From a virus, in IMG/VR virus record IMGVR_UViG_3300033148_002693, positions 1 to 64,000 of that record: a DNA stretch of 64,000 bases. One strand, written 5' to 3'. Of this stretch, positions 41,935 to 50,756 are shown in pieces (the first letter of the stretch is position 1; every line of letters begins with the position of its first letter). A program made the translations under genes and the position numbers. The notes beneath the pieces were generated by a model that saw nothing but the letters and a program-made list of their open reading frames with translations, was not told the origin of the DNA and did not search any database.

Positions 41935-42455
41935 GTCTATCGGCAAATACTCCCGGACGGGTAATATTCCAGGCCGGGACAGTCACTATCGGCGCTGTTG
42001 ATGTTGGGGCGACAATGGAAGGCAATGTTTTCCGCTGGGAGATGGATACGGCCCAGCCGCACTTTCATGGTGCTCGCGGCCCTGTGACCGAACTCATGTT
42101 CGTCTACAGGTTCGTGGCGTATCTGGAAGTGGTCGTTGCTGAACTCGTCGGTTCCAACTTCGCCCATGCGTTCCCTGGTCTGGATTTGGTCTCAGATGTT
42201 AGTTCTGAGACGATTTCTGGTTGGGACGTCGGGTGTCTGGACAGCGCCGATTATGCTGACGTCGTTCTGACTGTTACGAAGTGCACCGGATTCACTCAAG
42301 TCTTGACACTCTACGACGCCATTGTAGTTGAGGCGTCTGAGATCACGTTCCATGACGAGGGTGATCCTGCTCGGATGCGACTGGTGTTCATGGCAACTTA
42401 TGACCCAGCCGACCCCGACCGTGCTCCGTTCAGCATCGTGAACAACATAGCGTAG
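41931..42455 (+). CDS. Major tail (tube) protein
   Basis: 174 aa, beta-rich. The position before paired chaperone genes and the tape measure, and the expected length of a tube subunit, support the call. Motifs are weak (AGTVTIGAVDVGATMEGNVFRWEM; DDEGDPARMRLVF-like end). A strong UUCG hairpin follows, as expected for a highly expressed gene. Confidence 0.75.
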   Translation: MSLSANTPGRVIFQAGTVTIGAVDVGATMEGNVFRWEMDTAQPHFHGARGPVTELMFVYRFVAYLEVVVAELVGSNFAHAFPGLDLVSDVSSETISGWDVGCLDSADYADVVLTVTKCTGFTQVLTLYDAIVVEASEITFHDEGDPARMRLVFMATYDPADPDRAPFSIVNNIA

Positions 42456-42464
42456 TGGCTTTGG

Positions 42465-42490
42465 GGGAGGGGGGCTTCGGTTTCCCTCCC
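42465..42490 (+). promoter_or_regulatory. UUCG hairpin after the major tail gene
   Basis: GGGAGGGGGG-C-TTCG-G-TTTCCCTCCC (42465-42490), an 11-bp stem with G-U pairs and the very stable cUUCGg tetraloop, no T tract. It resembles the hairpin after the capsid gene and probably protects or ends the abundant tail mRNA. Confidence 0.6.
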
Positions 42491-42506
42491 AACACAGAAA
42501 GGAGTA

Positions 42507-42992
42507 ATGATGGCTAAGAAATGGCAGGGAGAAGTTCTGAAAGCAGGCGACCCACGACTCGGTATGCCGGATGTAAAGATCGTCGAGGTCCCGATTGTTG
42601 AGAAGCGGTATCTGGCATTGGGGTACGATGATGAGGGAAATCAATTGTATCATCCCATGATTCAGATGAACGCCAATAATTACAAAGGGGTAATTGCTGC
42701 CTTTACGTTGTTGGCTGAGAATGTCGGTAATATTGATGAAGAAGATGAGACAGCCGGTCTCGATGCTGCAATAGCGGTCATCAATGCAGCTTATCCGACC
42801 GTAGGTGAGAAAGAGGTGAGAGGGCTTCACTTCGCTACGTTGCTTCCGCTTGCGTATGATGCGGTCAATGGGATCATGGAGCAGGGTGAAATTATCGAAT
42901 CCATGATGGAAGAACAGGGAGTGTCCTCCAAACTTGATGAAAGGGTCGCAAAGGCTATCGCAGGAGTAACCGTGAATGCCAATTCTAAGTAG
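42507..42992 (+). CDS. Tail assembly chaperone 1
   Basis: 161 aa acidic protein between the major tail gene and the tape measure; length and position are those of the gpG-type chaperone that binds tape-measure protein. GAAAGGAG before a double ATG. The gene overlaps the next by 17 bases. No slippery heptamer was found in the overlap, so a programmed frameshift fusion is not evident. Confidence 0.65.
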   Translation: MMAKKWQGEVLKAGDPRLGMPDVKIVEVPIVEKRYLALGYDDEGNQLYHPMIQMNANNYKGVIAAFTLLAENVGNIDEEDETAGLDAAIAVINAAYPTVGEKEVRGLHFATLLPLAYDAVNGIMEQGEIIESMMEEQGVSSKLDERVAKAIAGVTVNANSK

Positions 42993-43788
42993 TGGCAAAG
43001 AAATAGAAGTAAAACAGCATAAAGCGCCTTCATCGACGTTCAATATTGATGATCTGAGCAATCTCGTCCCGAAGCAAAGGTATACGTCGATTGGGAAGGG
43101 TCGTGACGCCTCATATCATCCTATGGATAGGATAACGGTTGGGGTGTATCTTGAATTGCTGGCCTACTACGATGAGTTGATGAAGTGTATTGCTGAAGAT
43201 GCAAGTGACGACCAGAAAAGAACGCTCGTAGCAAACATACTTTGCTGTTCACATTCGACGATGGATTATTTGGAGGTGTTCGAACTACCGCTAAACGAGT
43301 CACTTCCAATGGTTTATCGGGTATTTGATTTGTTGTTGGCAAGCCGAATACCGGATGCTGGGAAGGGTGGGGTAGGGATGGCCCAGCCCTTCTCAGCAGA
43401 TTCAATAAAGTTCGGGCAGATAGTGGCCGACTTGGTAGCCGTTTATAGATTTCCACACAGTGATGTTATGGATATGGAAATAGGGTGGTTTTGGAACTAT
43501 GTGGCTAACACGCCTGCTGTGAGGGCGCAATGGAAACTCGATATGATTGATGCGATGATGATGGCCGTGATTCCCGCGTTCAGCGGTGATGAGAAAAAGG
43601 TTATTCAATCACATGTTAAATCACTGATGAGGATTGCGAATAGAAATAACATTAAATCTCATGACGATATTCAAGATAAAATGGAACAGGAACGCATGAC
43701 TGATTTAGATATTCAGGCATGGACACACCATCCGTTCATGGGGAAATTTATCAAGGTTCGTAGGCGGGGAGACCGCAAGGGGAACTGA
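42976..43788 (+). CDS. Tail assembly chaperone 2
   Basis: 270 aa, starts at its own ATG (AGGAG about 9 bases upstream). Mainly helical, with an acidic C-terminal third (HDDIQDKMEQERMTDLD). Occupies the gpGT position before the tape measure. Longer than typical; a separately initiated second chaperone or a fused extra domain is possible. Confidence 0.6.
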   Translation: MPILSSGKEIEVKQHKAPSSTFNIDDLSNLVPKQRYTSIGKGRDASYHPMDRITVGVYLELLAYYDELMKCIAEDASDDQKRTLVANILCCSHSTMDYLEVFELPLNESLPMVYRVFDLLLASRIPDAGKGGVGMAQPFSADSIKFGQIVADLVAVYRFPHSDVMDMEIGWFWNYVANTPAVRAQWKLDMIDAMMMAVIPAFSGDEKKVIQSHVKSLMRIANRNNIKSHDDIQDKMEQERMTDLDIQAWTHHPFMGKFIKVRRRGDRKGN

Positions 43789-43789
43789 T

Positions 43790-46700
43790 ATGTCTCCAGC
43801 CGGAATGCAACTCGGTGGAATCTACGCCGAAGTGGAAATGAAGGTAAATAAGTTCAAGGGACAACTCAACAAGAGTGTGTCCGATTTCAAGCACGCATCG
43901 AAGCAAATGGCTTCATCTGCAAAGAACTTTGGTGAGACGGCCGCATTGTCTGGAATATATGCGGCAGATGGCATTAAGAAATTTGGTGTCAGTGTTAGCG
44001 GTTTCATGAAGAAACATGGTGATGCAATAAAGAAATGGGCGAAGAGGGGAGTGGTTGCACTTACTGCGCTCATAGCATTATCAGTCAAGACTGCCGCGAC
44101 ATTCGACAAGGAAATGCGGAATGTCAATGCTATTGCTCAACTCAGCGAGGATCGATTCCAGAGTCTTCAGCAAAGGGTTGTCGATTTCTCCATGACAACT
44201 CGTGCATCGTCTGCCGATGTAGCCAAATCACTGTATAACGTTGTATCTGCTGGATTCGAGACTGAGAAAGCGTTCGTGGTCATGAGTCAAGCCTCTAGGG
44301 CTGCTGGTGCTGGATTGGCGAACGCCGAAGATGTATCTAGATTGCTTATCGCGACTTTGCGATCCTACAACTTGGAGGTTAAGGAGTCTGGATATATTAC
44401 AGATGTATTCCTCCAAGCAGTGAATCAAGGTATTACTACATTGCCTGAACTTGCTCAGGGATTGGGTCGTGTATTTCCGCTTGCGTCCAAGGTCGGAATC
44501 TCCTTCGAGGAGGTTGCCTTCTCGATTGCCCGCATGACTCAGACTGGTCTCTCCACTGACGAGGCAGTTACCCGGCTGATGGGTACAATCACTGGAATGA
44601 TCAAACCCACTGAGGCATTAGATGATGTGTTGGCAAGGTTGGGCGTCAAATCCGCCACTGAAGCGGTTGAAAAGTTTGGCGGCTTGAATGGAATTCTCAG
44701 AGAATTTAGGGAACGTGGTATAGAAAGTGCTGAATCAGTCAGCGAATTGTTTGGCAACATCAGGGGCATGACCGGCGTCATGGCGCTGATGGGCGATGAG
44801 ACGGCGATGACAGCCGGAGCGTTGGAGGAGTTCAAGAAGGCGTCCGAAGGGGCCGTTGAGAGGGCCAGGGAGCAGCAGTACAAATCCCTGTCGGCCCAGC
44901 TTGCAAGATTGAAATCAGCTTTTGAGGTCGTGCAGATCGAGATCGGCACGAAAGTCATTCCCAGCCTCGTCGATCTGATCAAGAAAGTGGTTCCGATAAT
45001 TCGCAAATTCTCTGAACTTGACGATAACACTGTTAAGTTGGGACTGGCTATTGCTGGCCTTGTAATAGTTTTAACGAGTGTAGCCACAGCCATAGGTTCT
45101 GTGTTGGCTGTATTGAGTCCGTGGGCGCTTGCTATTATCGCTGTTGTGGCTGCCATTGGTGGCGTTGTGGCGGCGATGAAAATCCAAGAAGATAAGTTGA
45201 AAAAACAGTCTGATGAATTATTCAAGGCCGCGTTGAAGTATAAAGATTATGTTGAAATGATGGAAGCGGCTGGCCTTGCAAATCGTACTGTGGCTGAAGA
45301 TATTTTTGATTTGCGCGTTGAGTTACAGAAACAGGGTTTTGCCTTGGAAGATGCCGCGATGAAAGCCCTGGAATATAATGAAATTATGGAAAGGGTTAGG
45401 CAGGCGGAGGAGGATTTGGCTAAGGGTGACACGATGGTACGCCCGATTGAGGCCAAAGAAGCTGCATTAGAAAAGGCAAATATGAGATTAGCTGAATTTG
45501 CATCAACTAATGAAACTGTCCTCAAATGGGTGAGAAAAACACATCCAGAAGTAGCTGAACTCGCAGATGAATTAATCCGTGTTGCCGATATGGCTGAGGC
45601 AGATGTTGAATACTTTGAAAGAATGGGTAAACAGCTTCAGCCGTTGCCGGAATCTTTTGATAAGGCAACTATGGCAATAGATAAGACTCGTATCGCAATG
45701 GAGAAACTTGTCGAAGCGGATCAAGCGTTTGAGGAGATTGTTGCTGCAGAACGGAAAGTAGTGGATGATGCCCGTGCATCCCTGGAACGTAAGCGTGATA
45801 TGCTTGAAGATGTTGAAGTTGGCCTGGATGAAGCAACCAGTGGGGCGTATGCTTGGATCAAGGCCAATGAGGAAGAGAAGAAAAAAGTAGATGATGCAAA
45901 GGAAGCTCTTGATAACAAGCGCAAGGCTTTGAACAATCTAGCTAGTTCTTTTCTGGATTTACGTGAGAAATTGAATGGTGTGATTCAGGGATACAAAGAT
46001 TTCCAGGCCGAGATGAAGGGCATAGAAGAAGGGAAGAAAAAGGATATTGGAAAAGAGCAAGAGGCCGCGGCAAAAAAACGGAAGGATCTTGAGAAACAAC
46101 TGACCAAAGACTTAGAAAAACTTGAGCAAGAGCGCGCTGATAAACTACATTGGGTGATGACTGGTGCTCATACTAGAAGTGCTGAGGAAAATGAAGCCGC
46201 ACTAAAATGGTGGAACGACATCTACGATCAAAAGGTGCAAGAGCTTCAAGGTACTTATGATGATGAATTAAAGATAGTCAATGCGGGAGAGGCCGCACAG
46301 ATAAAAGTTATTAAAGATTCTGCCCAACAACAAACTGATATTGCCAAAGATGCCCGCGAGAAACAACTTGAGGCGCAAAGGCAGGGTCTGGCTGATATGC
46401 TCACGCAAATGGCTCTCAGCATCATGGAGCAGCAGGGCGTTTTGGACGATTTCTTCGGCGGTCTCCCCGTCACTGCTGACGAGGCGTGGGCTTTGATAAG
46501 TTCCGGCATGAAGAAGGTCACGCCGGAGATGGCTGGGGCCATCCAGAAATTGTCCAGTATCCTGGTGGATGATTTCGGCGAGGGCATGACGACGGCGAAG
46601 GACAACTCTGAATTGTTGTATGATGCATTGAAGGAATTCTTCCCAGAACTCGTCAAAATGGCTGACGGTTCGGAAGAAGCCGCGGATGCGGTTAAGGACG

Positions 46701-49462
46701 TTGGAGAAGAGGCCGACGACGTGAAAACTAGTCTCACTGACGCGTCGGAAGCGGCCAAAGAAATGAAGAAGAAAACGAAAGACATGCAGACGGCTATCGA
46801 AGACGGCCAGGACGCGATGGGAGATTTAGATACTAAAGCAGATGATTCGGCAACGGCGATAAAGGACATGGCCGCCGACATGCTCACTGCGATTACCGAT
46901 GATTTAGGGGCTATGCCCGACAAGGTCAAGGAGATAATCGACGCGGCGGTAGTGGGGCAGAAGCAAGATTTCATAAACAAAGCAATCAGTTTGGGAAAAG
47001 ACATCGCCGGCGGTTTGATCAAGGGAACGCTCAGCGGGCTGCAAGAATACGTCAACGCGTTGGTAGCCGTGATCCAGGCGGCTTATGCCGGCGCGGCGGC
47101 TGCTGCTGGTGCCCAGTCTCCTTCCAGGCTTTTCGCCGAGTTGGGGCACGATCTCGTGGCGGGACTTGCGATGGGTGTCAAGGACGCTGGCACTTCCCAG
47201 GTGGTCGGGATCCCCGCGATCCTCAACACGTTCACGACCATCATAAACAAATTAATAGGCCTGTTCTGGGAACTTGGCGGGAGCCCAAACCTGGAGCGCG
47301 CGAAAGAGGTCGCGGACACCATGTCGGCCATCGTGTCGTTCTTGACGCAGGGGATGGAGGCCTTCGAGAAACTGAAAGATTATCGCGGATTCGCTGGCCT
47401 GGGTGACGCGGTGATTGATTTATTGAAAGAAATGCACGACGCGGTGAACAAAGCGATCTCGTTGGCGTGGGGCTGGTGGGAGGCCGAGCTGAAGCGCGCC
47501 CAGGACGTTGCAAATCTGATAGGGTCTGTGATCGACGTCATCATCAAGGCGCTTGACATGGGGACGGCCCTCGCAGAATATGAGGGAATCGAATTTGCTA
47601 ATCTTGCAGAGAGGGTGGCTCCCGTATTCAAGCAAATTGGCATAGTGATGAAGGAAATCAAGAATCTGGTAGGTGTATGGACTATCGGGGAACTCCAGGG
47701 AGTTGCTGCATTTGCCGAGTCTGCGAATCAGGTGGTGGGGTTGATCAAGGGAGCTGTCGATGCTTTGGCTGCGTTGGCAGATTATGAGCATGTGAGCGGG
47801 CTGGAAGACAAGATGTTCCAGCTTACAGTAGGGTTGCAGATAATCGTTCAATCTCTTCTTGATATGGCAGACTATTGGGAATCCGAAGCGGTGAAGGCTG
47901 TGGCGGTGTTTGCTGAAAGTGCGGGGAAGATTGTTGATGTAGTGAAACCTGCTGTAGATGCTCTCACGGCTTTGGGTGAATACGAACGGGCCAGGACATT
48001 AACAAGCGCATGGAAGGCCCTGGTGCTTGATTTGCCGGTTGCCGCCAAAGATGAATTCGGTGAAGAGGCTCTTAAAGCTGCCGTTGTGTTCTCAGAAAAC
48101 GCAGGTAAGATTGTTGGAGTCATCAAGATAGGCGTCGACGCGCTGACTGCTCTTGGCGACTATGTGAGCGCAGAGAATCTAAAGGGCGCTTGGATTATGT
48201 TCGTCAAGGATTTGCAGATGATTGTTCGCTGGATGAAGAACATAGCTGCAAAGAAGGAGTTCGGGGGAGAGGGAGTTGAGGCAGCCGCTACGTTCTCTGA
48301 GAATGCTGGCAAGATCGTCGGCATGTTGAAAGATGGCGTGGATGGTTTGACTGCCCTCGGTTCATATGTGAGCAAGGCGAATCTAAAATCGGTTTGGATC
48401 ACATTCGTGAAAGACCTGCAAATGGTCGTTCGATGGATCAAGAACATTGCTGCTAAGAAAGAGTTTGGAGAGGAAGCTATCAAAGCCGCCGCCGTGTTTT
48501 CCGAGAATGTGACCCGGATCGTCGGTATGATAAAACCCGCTGTGGATGCTATGCGTGAGTTGATAACCTACGGGGCCGAAGTCGAAGGCGGACGGATAAT
48601 GGGCATGGCCGATGCTATGGCCGACTTCGTTGGGGATTTGAAAGAGGTCATCAAGCAAATGGTCAAACTTGCCGGTGAGTTTGAGGAGGAAGGGATCAAA
48701 GCCGCCGCAGATTTCTCGGATGCTGTGAAACGCATTGTGGATGCCGTGTCTGGGGCACTCAGCTTTTTGAACGAGTTGACGAAGTTCACAGGTGGTAAGT
48801 ATATCTCTCCTGCCAAGATAGACACGATGGTCGATATGATTCGGTACATTCTGTGGAGGATAATCTGGCTTGCTGTTGAATACTCACCAGAAGCGTTGAA
48901 GGCCGCCGATGTGTTTGCAGAGCACATGAAGGAAGTATTCGAGTCGATGAAATCTGCCCTTGATTTCCTGAATGAGCTTGGTGATTCTGTCATGCCCGAT
49001 GAGGCAAAGATCACGGCATTCTTCAATGCGTTGGACAGGATAGCGGGTCAGTTTTCTAATGGTGTTGGGACATCTAGAAATATGTTAGATTCGGCAATGC
49101 AGATAGCCAATAACATCGCTTCGGCGAAAACATTGATGGGTGGGAGATCGCCATATGGTGGATACATTGAGGGCGGCATAGCTGAACAAGTTGATGGTAA
49201 TCCGTGGCCTGAATTCAATGCCCCACCTGTAAGTGGGGGAGGAGGAGGCGGTGGCGGAGGAGGCGGTGGTAGTGCCAACGATGATCGGCGCGACCAGATA
49301 CTTGCCGACATCCGCGACTCCAACCTTGACACCTTGGATGTATTGCTGTATTTGGGTGAGCAATTCCTTGGAACGGATATTTGGAGCATGATGGATGAAT
49401 TCATAGGATCACAGGCACGGCGTGATGGGAGTTTCTTTGGTGGGAGGAGAGTATTTAGTTAG
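43790..49462 (+). CDS. Tape measure protein
   Basis: 1,890 aa. Long helical ruler that sets tail length; using the usual about 1.5 angstrom per residue a tail near 280 nm is predicted. N-terminus (about 90-350) is the TP901-family core (SSADVAKSLYNVVSAGFETEKAF ... GRVFPLASKVGISFEEVAFSI). Hydrophobic segments at about 415-465 probably insert into the membrane during DNA entry. Long coiled coils follow (about 640-880). A 68-aa tandem repeat lies at about 1,380-1,640. The C-terminus has a poly-glycine run of 12 or so. Confidence 0.93.
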   Translation: MSPAGMQLGGIYAEVEMKVNKFKGQLNKSVSDFKHASKQMASSAKNFGETAALSGIYAADGIKKFGVSVSGFMKKHGDAIKKWAKRGVVALTALIALSVKTAATFDKEMRNVNAIAQLSEDRFQSLQQRVVDFSMTTRASSADVAKSLYNVVSAGFETEKAFVVMSQASRAAGAGLANAEDVSRLLIATLRSYNLEVKESGYITDVFLQAVNQGITTLPELAQGLGRVFPLASKVGISFEEVAFSIARMTQTGLSTDEAVTRLMGTITGMIKPTEALDDVLARLGVKSATEAVEKFGGLNGILREFRERGIESAESVSELFGNIRGMTGVMALMGDETAMTAGALEEFKKASEGAVERAREQQYKSLSAQLARLKSAFEVVQIEIGTKVIPSLVDLIKKVVPIIRKFSELDDNTVKLGLAIAGLVIVLTSVATAIGSVLAVLSPWALAIIAVVAAIGGVVAAMKIQEDKLKKQSDELFKAALKYKDYVEMMEAAGLANRTVAEDIFDLRVELQKQGFALEDAAMKALEYNEIMERVRQAEEDLAKGDTMVRPIEAKEAALEKANMRLAEFASTNETVLKWVRKTHPEVAELADELIRVADMAEADVEYFERMGKQLQPLPESFDKATMAIDKTRIAMEKLVEADQAFEEIVAAERKVVDDARASLERKRDMLEDVEVGLDEATSGAYAWIKANEEEKKKVDDAKEALDNKRKALNNLASSFLDLREKLNGVIQGYKDFQAEMKGIEEGKKKDIGKEQEAAAKKRKDLEKQLTKDLEKLEQERADKLHWVMTGAHTRSAEENEAALKWWNDIYDQKVQELQGTYDDELKIVNAGEAAQIKVIKDSAQQQTDIAKDAREKQLEAQRQGLADMLTQMALSIMEQQGVLDDFFGGLPVTADEAWALISSGMKKVTPEMAGAIQKLSSILVDDFGEGMTTAKDNSELLYDALKEFFPELVKMADGSEEAADAVKDVGEEADDVKTSLTDASEAAKEMKKKTKDMQTAIEDGQDAMGDLDTKADDSATAIKDMAADMLTAITDDLGAMPDKVKEIIDAAVVGQKQDFINKAISLGKDIAGGLIKGTLSGLQEYVNALVAVIQAAYAGAAAAAGAQSPSRLFAELGHDLVAGLAMGVKDAGTSQVVGIPAILNTFTTIINKLIGLFWELGGSPNLERAKEVADTMSAIVSFLTQGMEAFEKLKDYRGFAGLGDAVIDLLKEMHDAVNKAISLAWGWWEAELKRAQDVANLIGSVIDVIIKALDMGTALAEYEGIEFANLAERVAPVFKQIGIVMKEIKNLVGVWTIGELQGVAAFAESANQVVGLIKGAVDALAALADYEHVSGLEDKMFQLTVGLQIIVQSLLDMADYWESEAVKAVAVFAESAGKIVDVVKPAVDALTALGEYERARTLTSAWKALVLDLPVAAKDEFGEEALKAAVVFSENAGKIVGVIKIGVDALTALGDYVSAENLKGAWIMFVKDLQMIVRWMKNIAAKKEFGGEGVEAAATFSENAGKIVGMLKDGVDGLTALGSYVSKANLKSVWITFVKDLQMVVRWIKNIAAKKEFGEEAIKAAAVFSENVTRIVGMIKPAVDAMRELITYGAEVEGGRIMGMADAMADFVGDLKEVIKQMVKLAGEFEEEGIKAAADFSDAVKRIVDAVSGALSFLNELTKFTGGKYISPAKIDTMVDMIRYILWRIIWLAVEYSPEALKAADVFAEHMKEVFESMKSALDFLNELGDSVMPDEAKITAFFNALDRIAGQFSNGVGTSRNMLDSAMQIANNIASAKTLMGGRSPYGGYIEGGIAEQVDGNPWPEFNAPPVSGGGGGGGGGGGGSANDDRRDQILADIRDSNLDTLDVLLYLGEQFLGTDIWSMMDEFIGSQARRDGSFFGGRRVFS
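47919..48703 (+). repeat. 204-base tandem repeats inside the tape measure gene
   Basis: The unit beginning SENAGKIVGV recurs with exact 204-base (68-aa) spacing at 48092, 48296 and 48500; a more diverged copy begins near 47921. Each holds a helix pair, DALTALGDYV and VKDLQMIVRWMKN. In-frame repeats let tail length vary by whole units. Confidence 0.75.
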
Positions 49463-49468
49463 GGAAAT

Positions 49469-49497
49469 TTAACAAATGTATGTTATTATGATATACT
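49469..49497 (+). promoter_or_regulatory. Promoter of the TnpB element
   Basis: TTAACA (49469-49474), a 17-base spacer and TATACT (49492-49497). The predicted start, about 49504, is next to the RHH ATG at 49505, giving a leaderless mRNA; no Shine-Dalgarno is present. Confidence 0.6.
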
Positions 49498-49504
49498 TAT
49501 TATT

Positions 49505-49660
49505 ATGAAACGGACAACGATTTGGTTGGGGAGTGCAGACAAAGAAGCTATTGAAATCATTAAGGTAAAATATGGCATGAAATCTGATAGTGCTGTTATA
49601 AGATTTGCTTTGCGTATTATAGCATCTTCTAAAGTAGGAATAAGTAATAATGAAAATTAA
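49505..49660 (+). CDS. Ribbon-helix-helix-type regulator (51 aa)
   Basis: MKRTTIWLGSADKEAIEIIK then MKSDSAVIRFALRIIA follows the short-strand plus two-helix layout of Arc/CopG-like proteins. Its stop overlaps the tnpB start, so it is probably an autoregulator of the element. The antitoxin alternative is not supported by any neighbouring toxin. Confidence 0.65.
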   Translation: MKRTTIWLGSADKEAIEIIKVKYGMKSDSAVIRFALRIIASSKVGISNNEN

Positions 49661-50747
49661 GCGATCAGTAAAGTGTAGTCTAAAATTTACTAACAAGCGC
49701 AAGTTGCAAACATTAGATATGATTCGTCAAGAATATGTACAAGTTGTCAATGGCTATATAGATTTGTGGTGGGATGATACGCCTGTAAAGGCAGAGCTAA
49801 AAAAGGATAAAATAGATTTAATTGTAGATACTTGGTTCTCACAACGCATGAAACAAACCGCAGCTAGGGAAGCGGTAGATATGATTGCATCTGCTAGGCA
49901 ATTGGCTAAGAAATGTAGTAAGGAACCGTCGAAGCCTGTACATACTGGAAAGCGAATGGCTTGGACTTCTAGCACTGCTAATCTTGTACTATCTAAGACT
50001 TCAGAATTTGATGCTTGGTTACAGATACGCTCTGTTGGCAATAAGGTTAAATTGGATATACCTATCCAATTTCATAGGCAATTTAATAAGTGGAATGCAC
50101 GAGGCCGCCGCCTTAATTTCTATGTGATTTTGCAAGATGCGATTCAATTTGTATTTGAAATCGAAACTGGCCCTAAACAGGAACCAGATCGTTGTGTAGG
50201 TGTAGATACTGGCATTAAGAAGTTGGCTACACTAAATACAGGGGTTATGTTTGGTGAAGATATTGAACAGATAGTTGCGAAGATTAAGCGGTGTGAATGG
50301 GGGAGTAAAGGACAGAAACGAGCAAGGTCTCATTTACGTCAAAGGATGGGAGAGGTTGCTAAAAAGGTTTGCGGGATTGCTTCATTGGTTGTAGTAGAAG
50401 ATTTACAAAAGATGAATCATAAGACGAAGGTCAAACGTCGCTTGACCAAAAACATGCGGCGCGCGCTTGGTGCATGGGCATATTCATACTGGTTAAATCG
50501 ACTACAAATGACTTCTGAAGAAACGAACGTTTCGTTCCGTAGAGTCAGTCCTTACTATACCAGTCAAAGATGTAATGCATGTGGTCACACTGAGCGGAGC
50601 AATCGCAATGGCGAGAGTTTTCTTTGTCGAGATTGTGGCCATATTGATGATGCGGATATTAATGCCGCAAAGAATATTCTTGAGCGATTTCTCACCGGAC
50701 GATATGGTGCCGGTTGTAAAGCCTTAATAGAACAAAATACTATCTAG
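49650..50747 (+). CDS. tnpB: TnpB RNA-guided nuclease
   Basis: 365 aa, intact. RuvC residues are visible: D in CVGVDTGIKKLATL, E in SLVVVEDLQKM and D in DDADINAAKNI, with the zinc finger CNACGH...CRDCGH between the last two. TnpB uses a guide (omega) RNA from the element's 3' end to cut DNA. Here the 3' end is only 9 bases before the next gene, so the guide would come from that gene's start. No TnpA transposase is present. Confidence 0.9.
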   Translation: MKIKRSVKCSLKFTNKRKLQTLDMIRQEYVQVVNGYIDLWWDDTPVKAELKKDKIDLIVDTWFSQRMKQTAAREAVDMIASARQLAKKCSKEPSKPVHTGKRMAWTSSTANLVLSKTSEFDAWLQIRSVGNKVKLDIPIQFHRQFNKWNARGRRLNFYVILQDAIQFVFEIETGPKQEPDRCVGVDTGIKKLATLNTGVMFGEDIEQIVAKIKRCEWGSKGQKRARSHLRQRMGEVAKKVCGIASLVVVEDLQKMNHKTKVKRRLTKNMRRALGAWAYSYWLNRLQMTSEETNVSFRRVSPYYTSQRCNACGHTERSNRNGESFLCRDCGHIDDADINAAKNILERFLTGRYGAGCKALIEQNTI

Positions 50748-50756
50748 GGGGTAACT

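Larger units (their letters stand above)
49463..50756 (+). mobile_element. TnpB element with ribbon-helix-helix gene
   Basis: A segment inserted between the tape measure and distal tail genes, with its own promoter and base use more AT-rich than the neighbours. It contains an RHH gene and tnpB, overlapping each other, and no TnpA. It begins right after the tape measure stop (a TTTAA lies at 49468-49472) and ends a few bases before the next start codon, so no phage gene is broken. Confidence 0.7.

Noticed and set aside
42962-42995. Programmed frameshift between tail chaperone genes
   Set aside because: No slippery heptamer is present in the overlap and the second gene has its own ATG with AGGAG upstream.
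42192-43061. 289-aa ORF on the minus strand
   Set aside because: It lies entirely opposite the major tail and chaperone genes, lacks a ribosome binding site and shows no recognisable domain.
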